Part shown: positions 46,816 through 55,678 of the stretch, piece by piece
Layout: every line of letters begins with the position of its first letter
Position numbering within the stretch: position 1 is the first letter of the stretch
Source: Actinomycetota bacterium
GTDB lineage: Bacteria; Actinomycetota; Acidimicrobiia; Acidimicrobiales; JAJPHD01
Reading direction: 5' to 3'
Length of the DNA stretch: 64,000 nucleotides
Assembly (NCBI GenBank): GCA_021325455.1
Contig: JAJPHD010000012.1
Span: forward strand, 26,784 to 90,783
The notes under the pieces: model-generated
Database searches by the model: none
Told to the model about the DNA's origin: nothing
What the model saw: only the letters and a program-made list of their open reading frames with translations
Made by a program: the position numbers and the translations under genes

Positions 46816-47472
46816 ATGGGTACCAGTCTTGGGATGGACTTGATGATGCAAGATGGGACGGGGTCGGTTCCCGGTGGGTGGCTGGCCCCGGTAGGGCTCG
46901 AAGGGTCGGGCCGGCCCTGGCCCGATGGGGCCCAGGGAAGGCCGGGCACGTCGCCACGCCCCGCTTCCTCCGGGGAGGGGCATCCCAGCGGGCCGGTGGT
47001 GGTGGTCTCTCCCGGTGCCGAGGCCGCCCGGGGCCAGGACCGCGAAGGCCAGCCGCCGGCAGTGACCGAGACGGTGGAGGAGCCGGCCAAGGTCATGCGG
47101 ATCGGCTCGATGATCAAGCAGCTGCTGGAGGAGGTGCGCCAGGCGCCCCTGGACGAGAGCAGCCGCAACCGCCTGAGGGAGATCTACGACGTCTCGGTGA
47201 GGGAGCTGTCGAGCGGGCTCTCCCCGGACCTCATCGCCGAGCTGGACCGGCTGGCCCTGCCCTTCGACGAGGGTGTGCCGAGCGAAGCCGAGCTGCGCAT
47301 AGCCCAGGCCCAGCTGGTGGGCTGGCTGGAGGGGCTGTTCCACGGGATCCAGGCCACCCTGTTCGCCCAGCAGATGGCGGCGCGGTCCCAGCTGGAGGAG
47401 ATGCGCCGGCGGGGGCTTCCTCCCGGGCACCAGGAGGAAGGCAGGGACGTCCGCCACGGGACGTACCTCTGA
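46816..47472 (+). CDS. bpa: Bacterial proteasome activator Bpa/PafE family (DUF2587)
   Basis: KVMRIGSMIKQLLEEVRQAPLDESSRNRLREIYDVSVRELSSGLSPDLIAELDRLALPFDEGVPSEAELRIAQAQLVGWLEGLFHGIQATLFAQQMAARSQLEEMRRRGLPPG; C-terminus HGTYL. Confidence 0.87.
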   Translation: MGTSLGMDLMMQDGTGSVPGGWLAPVGLEGSGRPWPDGAQGRPGTSPRPASSGEGHPSGPVVVVSPGAEAARGQDREGQPPAVTETVEEPAKVMRIGSMIKQLLEEVRQAPLDESSRNRLREIYDVSVRELSSGLSPDLIAELDRLALPFDEGVPSEAELRIAQAQLVGWLEGLFHGIQATLFAQQMAARSQLEEMRRRGLPPGHQEEGRDVRHGTYL

Positions 47473-47547
47473 CCCTGCCAGGCGGGGCCGCCCCCCAGGC
47501 TGAGGGGCCGCTCCGCCCGGCGCCCGTCCCGGCTGGGCTGCCGGCGC

Positions 47548-47790
47548 CTACTGGCGGTAGTGCTCGACCGTCTCCACGTCCCGGGGCTGCGCCTCGTCGG
47601 GGTCCAGGCCGGCCCGCCGCCGGGCCCGGCGCTGACGGAGGAGGTCCCAGCACTGGTCCAGGCCCTCCTCCAGCTGGCGCAGCCGGGCTGCCTCCTCGTC
47701 GGTGAGCCCCCCCGAGCCGGCTCTCTCGTGGAGGTGGTGCTCGTCCTCGACCAGTTGATGGATGCGCCCCATGATCTCGCTGTCATCCAT
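47548..47790 (-). CDS. DUF2630-family small protein
   Basis: MDDSEIMGRIHQLVEDEHHLHERAGSGGLTDEEAARLRQLEEGLDQCWDLLRQRRARRRAGLDPDEAQPRDVETVEHY; TAGCCT-N6-ATG. Confidence 0.87.
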   Translation of the reverse strand: MDDSEIMGRIHQLVEDEHHLHERAGSGGLTDEEAARLRQLEEGLDQCWDLLRQRRARRRAGLDPDEAQPRDVETVEHYRQ

Positions 47791-47888
47791 GGCAGCAGGC
47801 TACCCCGCCCCGTGAGGCCCCGGCCCGGGGGCGCGGCCACCTGCCATCGAGGGCCCCGCCCCCCGGCCCAGCCGGCCGGATGGCCGTG

Positions 47889-49895
47889 TCACGGAGCCCT
47901 CCTCACGAGCACGTCATCGGCCTTCACGTAGAAGAGCCGGTGGTTGAGGACGATCTGGTAGTAGACGGTGCGGCCCCTGATCACGGTGTGGTCGTAGGGC
48001 ATGCTGGAGTCGAAGGTGACGGCGTTGTAGTAGTCGTCGGGGACCGTCCCGGTGGTGACGTACTCCTGCCCGGCCGGGATCTTGTACACGAGGGGGGAGT
48101 TGGGCTGCACGGGGACGCCCGGCGGGTAGGCCGAGGCCTCGGGGAAGGCGCTCCCGTAGACGGGGACCCATCTGAGGCCGGGTCTCGGGGCCACGACCTC
48201 ACCGCTCGTATAGCGCGCCGTGGCGTGGGGGCCAGGCGGGTCGTAGAACCAGCCCACCTGGCCGGCGTACCAGATGCCCGTCCAGTCACCGCGGTGGGCT
48301 GCCAGCACGTACTCCTCCCCGGCGGGGGCCTTGTCCCCCCAGTCACTGTCCTCCAGGGTGCCGGGACCTCCGTTGGGGTGGAGGGTCGGGTCGCTGAGGA
48401 GGGGGGCCTTGGCGCTGGGCGTCGTGTGGAGGTACACGAAGTTGGCCGGCTGCTTGGGCAGCGGCTTGCAGGTGCCGCTAGAGCAGTCGGTCACCGGGGG
48501 CTCGTTGGTGGACCAGTTGGGGTCGATGACCACGACCGGGTGCCCGTGGGGGACCCCGGTGCCCGAGGGTCGCGGCTGGGCGGCCCCGCCCTGGACCAGG
48601 GACATGTAGTAGTTCCAGTTCCAGAACGGCCCGGGGTCCCAGTGCTGGGCGGCGGTGTAGGCATTGGTGGGCCCGGGCACGTTGTCGTGGCCGAGTATGT
48701 GCAGCCTGTCGAGTGGGACACCGAAGCGGGCCGCCAGGTAGCGGACCAGCTCCGCCGACACCTGATACATCTTGGGGGTGTACCAGCGGGACCCGTCGGC
48801 GGCGAAGCCCTCGTGCTCGATGCTGATCGAGTGGGTGTTGTAGTACCAGTCGCCCACTGCCCAGGCCACGTTCTGGGGACGGACCATCTCCGTCACCTGG
48901 CCCGTGGTGGAGATCACGTAGTTGGCGCTGACATAGGAGTGCGGGTCCTCGAAGGTGGCGATGGCGTCGGAGTAGGAGCCCTCCGTGTCGTGGATGACTA
49001 TGGAGTCGATCCTCAGGTCCTGGGGCCGGCTGGCGATGTCGTAGTTGCCGTAGTTGCCGGGCTGGTTGGGGGCGTCCTCGGCGTAGGCGGCGGGGACGAA
49101 GCTGCAGTGCAGGTTGGCAGGGCAGTCCACGGGGACGCCCGGCTGCTGGGCCTGGGCCCGGAGGCCCAGCTTGGCCACGGCACTGGTATCCGGCTGGACG
49201 CCGGGACTGGCGGGGAGCTCCATGTGCTGGCCCCCGGCGGTGGTGAGGGAGGCCCCGCTGCGGATGGCGGCGTAGACGGAGTTGGCGAACAGCTCGGCCA
49301 GCTGCTGCTGGGTGTCTCCGCTGTAGGCAGCCACTGCGCCGTACCACCCGCCCAGCGAGGTGGGCAGGTGCCCCCTGTTCAGCTGGCGGGCCAGGGCGGC
49401 GAGGACGGCGGCCGCCCCGCGGACGTTCTCAGCCGGGCTGGACTCGAGGGCGGCCGTCGACAGGTGGAGCAGGCGGGCGGCCTCAGGCAGCGTGTAATGG
49501 GTCTTGGTCAGGGTCACGGGCCGCGACGGCCCGCTGCCCCGGGCGCTCGGGGGCGTGAAGGTCCGGGCCGTGAGGTCCATGATCCCGTAGCCCCCGTCGA
49601 CGCTCGGGGACCGGGTGGCGGGCTCCCAGCGGGTCTCGGCGTAGCCCACCGCCAGCAGGAGGTTCTCGGGCACCCCGAACTGCCTGGCGGCAGCACGGAA
49701 CACCCCCATCAAGCCCGCCTTCGTGCCGCCGCTCGAGTGGTCCCCCACTGCCCGGGCCGGCCCCATGCCACTCAGGGCTCCCAGGCCACCGAGTGCCCCT
49801 ATGCCGAGGAGGCATGCCATGACTGAGCCGGTGGCTGTCCTCGCCCTCCGGCGGCGGCCGCGGCCTGGTCCCGAAGCCCGGACGGCCCATTTCAT
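47889..49895 (-). CDS. Secreted N-acetylmuramoyl-L-alanine amidase (Amidase_2/PGRP) with N-terminal helical domain
   Basis: Signal peptide; LRIDSIVIHDTEGSYSDAIATF, SANYVISTTGQVTEMVRPQNVAWAVGDWYYNTHSISIEHEGF, LHILGHDNVPGPTNAYTAAQHWDPGPFWNW. SD AGGAGGTG. Confidence 0.88.
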   Translation of the reverse strand: MKWAVRASGPGRGRRRRARTATGSVMACLLGIGALGGLGALSGMGPARAVGDHSSGGTKAGLMGVFRAAARQFGVPENLLLAVGYAETRWEPATRSPSVDGGYGIMDLTARTFTPPSARGSGPSRPVTLTKTHYTLPEAARLLHLSTAALESSPAENVRGAAAVLAALARQLNRGHLPTSLGGWYGAVAAYSGDTQQQLAELFANSVYAAIRSGASLTTAGGQHMELPASPGVQPDTSAVAKLGLRAQAQQPGVPVDCPANLHCSFVPAAYAEDAPNQPGNYGNYDIASRPQDLRIDSIVIHDTEGSYSDAIATFEDPHSYVSANYVISTTGQVTEMVRPQNVAWAVGDWYYNTHSISIEHEGFAADGSRWYTPKMYQVSAELVRYLAARFGVPLDRLHILGHDNVPGPTNAYTAAQHWDPGPFWNWNYYMSLVQGGAAQPRPSGTGVPHGHPVVVIDPNWSTNEPPVTDCSSGTCKPLPKQPANFVYLHTTPSAKAPLLSDPTLHPNGGPGTLEDSDWGDKAPAGEEYVLAAHRGDWTGIWYAGQVGWFYDPPGPHATARYTSGEVVAPRPGLRWVPVYGSAFPEASAYPPGVPVQPNSPLVYKIPAGQEYVTTGTVPDDYYNAVTFDSSMPYDHTVIRGRTVYYQIVLNHRLFYVKADDVLVRRAP

Positions 49896-49922
49896 CGTGG
49901 CACCTCCTGCTGGGTGTCCCGC

Positions 49923-49957
49923 CCGTAGTTGGGGGAAATTTTTTCCGCCGGCTACGG
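49923..49957. promoter_or_regulatory. Imperfect 16-bp inverted repeat with AT-rich core, between divergent amidase and rpiB
   Basis: CCGTAGTTGGGGGAAA-TTT-TTTCCGCCGGCTACGG; 13 Watson-Crick pairs plus 2 potential G-U. Confidence 0.7.
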
Positions 49958-50022
49958 TCATGTCAAGGATCGCCAGCGGCGGGGGCATGACGAGCAGGCC
50001 TTCCCCCGGCTAGAACCGGGGC

Positions 50023-50487
50023 ATGCGGCTCGCCATCGGCTCCGACCATGCGGGATTCGCCCTGAAGGCGATTGTCACCGACCACCTGCGTCGGACCGGC
50101 CACGAGGTCGATGACCTGGGGACCTACACCCCCCAGGTGACGGACTACCCCCCCTACTGCGCCGCGGTGGGCCGGGCCGTGGTGGCCGGGCGGGCCGACG
50201 CCGGGATCGTGATCGGGGGGAGCGGGCAGGGGGAGCAGATCGCTGCCAACAAGGTGCGCGGGGTGCGGGCCGCCCTGTGCCCCGATGAGTACACGGCCCG
50301 CCTGGCCCGGGCCCATAACGACGCCAACGTCTGCTCCCTCGGCGCCCGCGTGCTGGCCCCGGAGTACGCCCTGGCGGTGGTCGACGTGTTCCTGGCCACG
50401 GCCTTCGAGGGTGGGCGCCACGTGGCCCGCCTGGAGCAGGTGTCGGCCATCGAGGAGGAGGAGAGCAGGCCGGCCCCTGCTTCTTGA
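50023..50487 (+). CDS. rpiB: Ribose-5-phosphate isomerase B
   Basis: MRLAIGSDHAGFALKAIVTDHLRRTGHEVDDLGTYT, IVIGGSGQGEQIAANKVRGVRAALC, HNDANVCSLGARVL. Confidence 0.95.
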   Translation: MRLAIGSDHAGFALKAIVTDHLRRTGHEVDDLGTYTPQVTDYPPYCAAVGRAVVAGRADAGIVIGGSGQGEQIAANKVRGVRAALCPDEYTARLARAHNDANVCSLGARVLAPEYALAVVDVFLATAFEGGRHVARLEQVSAIEEEESRPAPAS

Positions 50488-50562
50488 GGGGGTCCTCGGC
50501 AGGTCGGGGGAGAGAGCCGACCGGCAGTGGGGGGGCGACGTGCCGGCGGTAGGGTGAGGCCG

Positions 50563-50604
50563 ATGTCACCCCCGGCCGCCGCCGTCCGCGCCGAGCACGG
50601 CTGA
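50563..50604 (+). CDS. Candidate leaderless upstream ORF (13 aa) 3 nt before asnB
   Basis: TAGGGT (50550-50555)-N7-ATG; MSPPAAAVRAEHG*, then GCA and the asnB GTG at 50608. Confidence 0.45.
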   Translation: MSPPAAAVRAEHG

Positions 50605-50607
50605 GCA

Positions 50608-52587
50608 GTGTGCGGCATAGCCGGGGTCCTCGACCCCGGGTGGCGGGGGAGTGCCGACGAGCTGGCCAGGCTGGCGGGGGCCATGGCCGCGCCCCTGGCC
50701 CACCGGGGCCCCGACGGTGAGGGGGTGTGGTGCGACCCGGGGGCGGGCTTGGGCCTGGGCCATCGCCGCCTGGCGATCGTGGACCTTTCGCCGGCCGGCC
50801 ACCAGCCCATGGTCTCGGCCGACGGGCGCTGGGTGCTGTCCTACAACGGCGAGTGCTACAACGCTGGGGAGCTGCAGGACCTCCTCAGGGCCCGGGGGAT
50901 TCGCTTCCGTGGGCACTGCGACACCGAAGTGGTGCTGGAGGCCGTGGCCACGTGGGGGTTCCCGGCTGCATTGAAGCGCCTCAACGCCATGTTCGCCATG
51001 GCCCTGTGGGACCGGGAGGAGCGGGTCCTGCACCTGGCCCGGGACCGCCTGGGAGAGAAGCCCCTGTACTACTCCGTGAGCGGGGGGAGGCTTCTCTTCG
51101 GCTCGGAGCTGCGGGCCCTGCGCGCCCACCCAAAGTTCTCGGCCGAGGTGGACCGGCGGGCCCTGGCCCTCTACCTGCGCCTCTCCTATGTCCCCGCCCC
51201 CCGCACCATCCTGGCCGGGGCCCGCAAGCTGCCCGCCGGGTGCCTGGTCAGCTTCCCCCTCGGCCAGCAGGGATGGCCGGAGCCAGTGAGGTGGTGGGAC
51301 TTCGCCGAGGTCGTAACGGGCTCATCGGGACCGCTAGCCGAGGTCGTCAAGGGGTCATCGGGGCCCGCCCATGCCGAGGAGGAGTGCCTCGACCGGCTGG
51401 ACTCCCTCATCGGGGATGCGGTGGCCCGCCGGATGGTGGCCGACGTCCCGGTGGGGACCTTCCTCTCCGGTGGGATCGACTCCACCCTGGTCACGGCGCT
51501 GGCCCAGGCCCGCTCGGAGAGGCAGGTGCGCAGCTTCACGGTGGGCTTCGGAGGGGAGGGCCTGGACGAGGCTCGTGCCGCCGCGGCCGTGGCTCGCCAT
51601 CTGGGGACCGATCACACCCAGGTCGACCTGGGGCCGTCCGAGGCCCTGGAGTCCGTCCCTGACCTGGCCGCATGCTGGGACGAGCCCTTTGCCGACCCCT
51701 CCCAGCTCCCCACCCTGCTCGTGTGCCGGGCCGCCCGCCAGCACGTGACCGTGGCCCTCTCGGGCGACGGGGGGGACGAGGCCTTTGGTGGCTACAACCG
51801 CTACACGATGGGGGCGGCTGTGGCGCGCCACCTGCTGCCGCTGCCGGCGGGGATCAGGCGGGTGGGGGCGGCAGGGCTGCTTGCCGTGCCGCCGGCGGGC
51901 TGGGACAGGCTGGCGGCCTGGCTAGCGCGGGCCCGGGGGCGGCCGGCGGTCCCCGATCTGGGGACCAAGGCGCACAAGCTGGCTCAGGTCCTGGGGTCCC
52001 GGTCCGTGGGGGACCTGTACGGCGGGCTGGTGTCGGCCTGGGACGATCCCGGGACGGTGGTGGTGGGCCTCGGCCCCGGGCGAGACGGGTGGGTGCCCCC
52101 CCGTGCCGAGCTGGGCCGAGCAGGCCTGTCCCCGGCCGAGATCATGATGGCGTGGGACACCCTTGGCACCCTGCCCGACGAGATGCTGGCCAAGGTGGAC
52201 CGGGCCAGCATGGCAGTGAGCCTGGAGGCCAGGGTCCCCCTGCTTGACCACCGGGTGGTGGAGGCAGCCTGGGCCCTACCTCCCGGGCTGCGGATAAGGG
52301 GCGGGAAGGGCAAGGTGGCGGTGCGGCGGTTGCTGGAGCGCTATGTGCCCGTGGGGCTCATCGACAGGCCCAAGACCGGCTTCGACCCGCCCATCGGGGC
52401 CTGGCTGCGGGGGCCTCTGCGCCCGTGGGCCGAGGACCACCTGTCCGAGGGGCGGCTTCGGGCCGGCGGGTACCTGGACCCCCGGGCCGTCCGGCGCCGG
52501 TGGGCCGAGCACCTCTCCGGTCGCCGCAGCTGGGACTATGCCCTGTGGGCGGTGCTGGTCTTCCAGTGCTGGCTGGAGCGGGGATGA
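50608..52587 (+). CDS. asnB: Asparagine synthase (glutamine-hydrolysing)
   Basis: [14 protein letters not shown] (Cys1 Ntn), [62 protein letters not shown]. Confidence 0.94.
   Translation: MCGIAGVLDPGWRGSADELARLAGAMAAPLAHRGPDGEGVWCDPGAGLGLGHRRLAIVDLSPAGHQPMVSADGRWVLSYNGECYNAGELQDLLRARGIRFRGHCDTEVVLEAVATWGFPAALKRLNAMFAMALWDREERVLHLARDRLGEKPLYYSVSGGRLLFGSELRALRAHPKFSAEVDRRALALYLRLSYVPAPRTILAGARKLPAGCLVSFPLGQQGWPEPVRWWDFAEVVTGSSGPLAEVVKGSSGPAHAEEECLDRLDSLIGDAVARRMVADVPVGTFLSGGIDSTLVTALAQARSERQVRSFTVGFGGEGLDEARAAAAVARHLGTDHTQVDLGPSEALESVPDLAACWDEPFADPSQLPTLLVCRAARQHVTVALSGDGGDEAFGGYNRYTMGAAVARHLLPLPAGIRRVGAAGLLAVPPAGWDRLAAWLARARGRPAVPDLGTKAHKLAQVLGSRSVGDLYGGLVSAWDDPGTVVVGLGPGRDGWVPPRAELGRAGLSPAEIMMAWDTLGTLPDEMLAKVDRASMAVSLEARVPLLDHRVVEAAWALPPGLRIRGGKGKVAVRRLLERYVPVGLIDRPKTGFDPPIGAWLRGPLRPWAEDHLSEGRLRAGGYLDPRAVRRRWAEHLSGRRSWDYALWAVLVFQCWLERG
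51304..51369 (+). repeat. 33-bp in-frame tandem duplication within asnB
   Basis: GCCGAGGTCGT...TCATCGGG..CC at 51304 and 51337, encoding [11 protein letters not shown] / [11 protein letters not shown]. Confidence 0.85.
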
Positions 52588-52615
52588 CGCCTGCTGGCAA
52601 AGGGGGTGGGACGCC

Positions 52616-52688
52616 GGCTCAGGCCAACACGACCGCGGACCCAGGCTCAGGCCACGACGGCGGACCCAGGCTCAGGCCACGACGGCCT
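52616..52688 (-). repeat. 25-28 bp tandem repeat spanning the stop codon of the DegT aminotransferase gene
   Basis: GGCTCAGGCCACGACGGCGGACCCA-type units start at 52616, 52644 and 52669; the third contains the real stop (TCA 52672). Confidence 0.85.
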
Positions 52689-53844
52689 CGGCCGGCGAGA
52701 CCAGGCCCGCCTGGGCGTGCAGGTCGGCCATGACCTCCACCACCCGGTCCACCGCCGAGGTGGCGAGGTCACCGTACATGGGCAGGCTGACAACCTTGGA
52801 CGCAACCTCCTCCGTGACAGGCAGGGAGCGGGCACCCAGGTAGGCATAGGCTCGCTGGCGGTGGGCCGGCGGCGAGAAGTAGCACCGGGTGTCTATGCCT
52901 TCGGCGGCGAGAGCCCGGACCAGCGTGTCTCGCTCCATCCCGTAGGCGTCCGGGTCCACCGTCACCGTGAAGTCCTTGTAGGTGGACTGGTCGGTCTCAG
53001 GCACCACCTGGGGGGTGATCCCGGGCAGGCCGGCCAGGCCCTCCCGGTACCGGCGGGCCAGCCGGCGCCGCGCCTGGAGATGGGCGTCCAGGCGGCCCAG
53101 CGACACCAGGGCCAGGGCGGCGTGGAGCTCGGAGAGGCGAGCGTTGAGGCCGACGAAGCGGGTGTCGTAGTCACCGGGATTGCCGTAGTCACGCCCGATC
53201 CTCACGGCCTCGGCCAGGTCCGGGGACCGGGTGGCCACGAGGCCGCCCTCGCCGGCCACGACCAGCTTGGTGGGGCTCAGGCTGAACACCTCGGCGTCCC
53301 CGAAGGACCCGACGGCCTGCCCCTCGTGGGTGGCGCCCAAGCCGTGGGCGGCGTCGAAGACGAGCGGGATCCCCTCTGCCGCCGCCAGGTCCGTGATCGC
53401 CCGGGCCCGGCAGGGCGCACCGAAGACGTGGGTGGACACCAGGGCACCGGCGCCGCCTAGGCGGCCCCTGGCATCGGAGACGTCCAGCTGGAAGGTGAGG
53501 GGGTCGCACTCGGCGAAGCGGGGGCTGAGGCCGTTCCATGCCACGGCATGGGCCGAAGCGGAGAAGGTGAAGCTGGGCAGGACCACAGGCCCCGAGGGGT
53601 CCAGGGCCCTCAGGGTGAGCATCAGCCCCGCGGTGCAGGAGGAGACGGCCACCACGTGGGCCCCGAGGCGCTCGGCGGCCTGCTCCTCCAGCTGGCGGAC
53701 GAGGGGACCGTTGGTGAGGATGCCCGCCTCGAACGAGGTGGCCAGGCGGGACATGACCGCCTCCAAGGGGGGGACCTGTGGCCGGGCGAACGGCAGGCCG
53801 TCCGGGAACGCCGGGTCACCGCCCAGGAAAGCTGGCCTTCTCAC
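52672..53844 (-). CDS. DegT/DnrJ/EryC1/StrS-family PLP aminotransferase
   Basis: NGPLVRQLEEQAAERLGAHVVAVSSCTAGLMLTLRAL, VVLPSFTFSASAHAVAWNG, FDAAHGLGATHEG, VFSLSPTKLVVAGEGGLVAT. Confidence 0.9.
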   Translation of the reverse strand: MRRPAFLGGDPAFPDGLPFARPQVPPLEAVMSRLATSFEAGILTNGPLVRQLEEQAAERLGAHVVAVSSCTAGLMLTLRALDPSGPVVLPSFTFSASAHAVAWNGLSPRFAECDPLTFQLDVSDARGRLGGAGALVSTHVFGAPCRARAITDLAAAEGIPLVFDAAHGLGATHEGQAVGSFGDAEVFSLSPTKLVVAGEGGLVATRSPDLAEAVRIGRDYGNPGDYDTRFVGLNARLSELHAALALVSLGRLDAHLQARRRLARRYREGLAGLPGITPQVVPETDQSTYKDFTVTVDPDAYGMERDTLVRALAAEGIDTRCYFSPPAHRQRAYAYLGARSLPVTEEVASKVVSLPMYGDLATSAVDRVVEVMADLHAQAGLVSPAEAVVA

Positions 53845-53987
53845 TTGGTGCCTCTCCTCCCCCCCAGGCCCCAAGCGCCCAGGACACGACCAGCTTCTCA
53901 TATCCGAGGGCGCTTGTGCAGGGCGCGGCTGCGAGGCGGGGATTGGCGGCCGGGGCGTCCGGGTAGGTTGACCCCGAGGCCCGATTG

Positions 53988-54494
53988 GTGAACCAGCAGC
54001 CGCACCGCCGACTCCCTCAAGATGCCAGCGCGCCCCGGGTGGCTCGCCAGCTCATTGCCGACGCTCTTTCCCGCTGGGACCTCGGCGAGCTGGTGGAGGA
54101 AGCCACCCTGATCACCTCGGAGCTCGTGACCAACGCCGCTGTCCGCTGCCGCCAGGCGTTGGAGCTGGTCGTGGCCCGGACCCCCGAGGGCGTGGAGATC
54201 TGCGTGGCAGACGATGCACCGGGCAGCCCCCGGCCCCGTGCCGCCGGCCCCCTCGATACTCACGGGCGCGGGCTGCAGCTGGTGGAAGCCCTCGCCAGCG
54301 AGTGGGGGACCAGGCCGGGGCCGGGAGGGAAGGTGGTCTGGGCCCGTCTGCGGTTCTCCTCCTCGAGCGGGGCGAAGTCGCGCTCCCGCCGGGTGTGCCA
54401 GAAGCCAGGCCGGGCCCGGGGCCAGCTCCGGGGGGGTGGCTCGGCCTGCACCAGAGGGCCACGGGGCCAGCTGATGCGCTCGGCCAGCCGGTGA
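53988..54494 (+). CDS. HATPase_c anti-sigma/RsbW-like ATP-binding protein
   Basis: LPQDASAPRVARQLIADALSRWDLGELVEEATLITSELVTNAAVR...VADDAPGSP...DTHGRGLQLVEALASEWG. Confidence 0.82.
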   Translation: MNQQPHRRLPQDASAPRVARQLIADALSRWDLGELVEEATLITSELVTNAAVRCRQALELVVARTPEGVEICVADDAPGSPRPRAAGPLDTHGRGLQLVEALASEWGTRPGPGGKVVWARLRFSSSSGAKSRSRRVCQKPGRARGQLRGGGSACTRGPRGQLMRSASR

Positions 54495-54541
54495 CGGGCA
54501 ACGGCCCCACCGGCTGCTAGGTGCCGGGGTCCACGCCGGGC

Positions 54542-55675
54542 CTACCCGGGCCGCGACCGGGCCCCCTCCGTGGGCGCCAGCAGGCCGGACCAGGTGGCGG
54601 CCAGGACCAGGGCCACTCCGGCCCCGCCCACCAGTGCGGCAGCGCCGGCGGTGGGTAGCCCCATAGCCCCCAGACCAGCGCCGGCCAAGGCGACCTGCAC
54701 GGCGATGCAGGCGGCGGAGGCAAGGGGCGGGCTCCACCCCCAGGAGGTCATGCGGTCGTAGACGTGCCCCCGGTCGCCCGAAGTGAGGGAGGCCCCGGCC
54801 CGGTAGCGGCGCACCATGGCGAAGCCCAGCTCGGCCGCCGGGTAGGCGACGGCAGCCAGGGCTCCGAGGGAGGAGCTCCAGGTCATGCCGCCGTGCCAGC
54901 AGAGGACCAGGAGCACGGCCAGGACCGTCCCCACCAGGTAGGCCCCGCCGTCCCCCAGGTAGACGCGGGCGGGCGGGTGGTTCCAGACCAGGAACCCCAC
55001 CAGCCCTCCCCCCAGGGCGACAGCCAGGACCGGGCCACCCCCGAGGCCACCGGCCCCGCTGGCGCCCAGGATGACCGCCAGCCCGACCGCCGACACCGTG
55101 CCCACCCCGCCGGCCAGGCCGTCCAGGCCGTCGACCATGTTGCACCCGTTGACCAGCACGACCACAGCCACGACCGCTGCCGCCGGCCCGAGCACGGATG
55201 AGAGCGCCGCCGGCACGGCGGCGGGGAGGCGAACGGGCAGGGCCCAGGCCACGAGCAGCCCGGTGGCCACCTCTCCGGCCAGGCGGACCCAGGGGGTGAG
55301 GCCCCGGGCGTCGTCAGTCACGCCCAGCCCAAGGGCCAGGGCAAGGGGGGCGAGGAGGACAAGAGCCGTGCCCCTCCCCGAGCCGGCCCCCGCCCACAGC
55401 CCCAGGCCCAGGGCCAGGGCCGCTGCCACGCCGAGCCCCCCGAGATAGGGGACGGGATGGTCCTGGACCTTCAGGCGGCCGGGGTGGTCCACCAGGCCGA
55501 CCCGGCGGGCGAGGCCCATGGCCCCGTAGGTGGCCACGATCCCGACCAGCGCCGCCCCCACTCCCAGGCCGGCCAGCACCCAAGGAGGCCAGGCCCCCGT
55601 GCCCGCCAGCACCGGGGAAGCCAGCGGGGACAGCCCCGCCATCCTGCCCACCCCCAAGGTCCCCCCCCTCACCAT
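54542..55675 (-). CDS. MraY/WecA/TagO-family undecaprenyl-phosphate glycosyl-1-phosphate transferase
   Basis: RRVGLVDHPGRLKVQDHPVPYLGGLGVAAALALG, NGCNMVDGLDGLAGGVG, FLVWNHPPARVYLGDGGAYLVG. Confidence 0.9.
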   Translation of the reverse strand: MVRGGTLGVGRMAGLSPLASPVLAGTGAWPPWVLAGLGVGAALVGIVATYGAMGLARRVGLVDHPGRLKVQDHPVPYLGGLGVAAALALGLGLWAGAGSGRGTALVLLAPLALALGLGVTDDARGLTPWVRLAGEVATGLLVAWALPVRLPAAVPAALSSVLGPAAAVVAVVVLVNGCNMVDGLDGLAGGVGTVSAVGLAVILGASGAGGLGGGPVLAVALGGGLVGFLVWNHPPARVYLGDGGAYLVGTVLAVLLVLCWHGGMTWSSSLGALAAVAYPAAELGFAMVRRYRAGASLTSGDRGHVYDRMTSWGWSPPLASAACIAVQVALAGAGLGAMGLPTAGAAALVGGAGVALVLAATWSGLLAPTEGARSRPG

Positions 55676-55678
55676 GGG

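Noticed and set aside
50608-52587. Lasso-peptide (asparagine-synthetase-like C protein) biosynthetic locus
   Set aside because: The protein is a full AsnB with N-terminal Ntn domain and no transglutaminase-like B protein, RRE or convincing core peptide is adjacent.
52607-52688. Short ORF 52425-52733 over the post-asnB repeats
   Set aside because: Low-complexity translation produced by the repeats and antisense to the aminotransferase 3' end.
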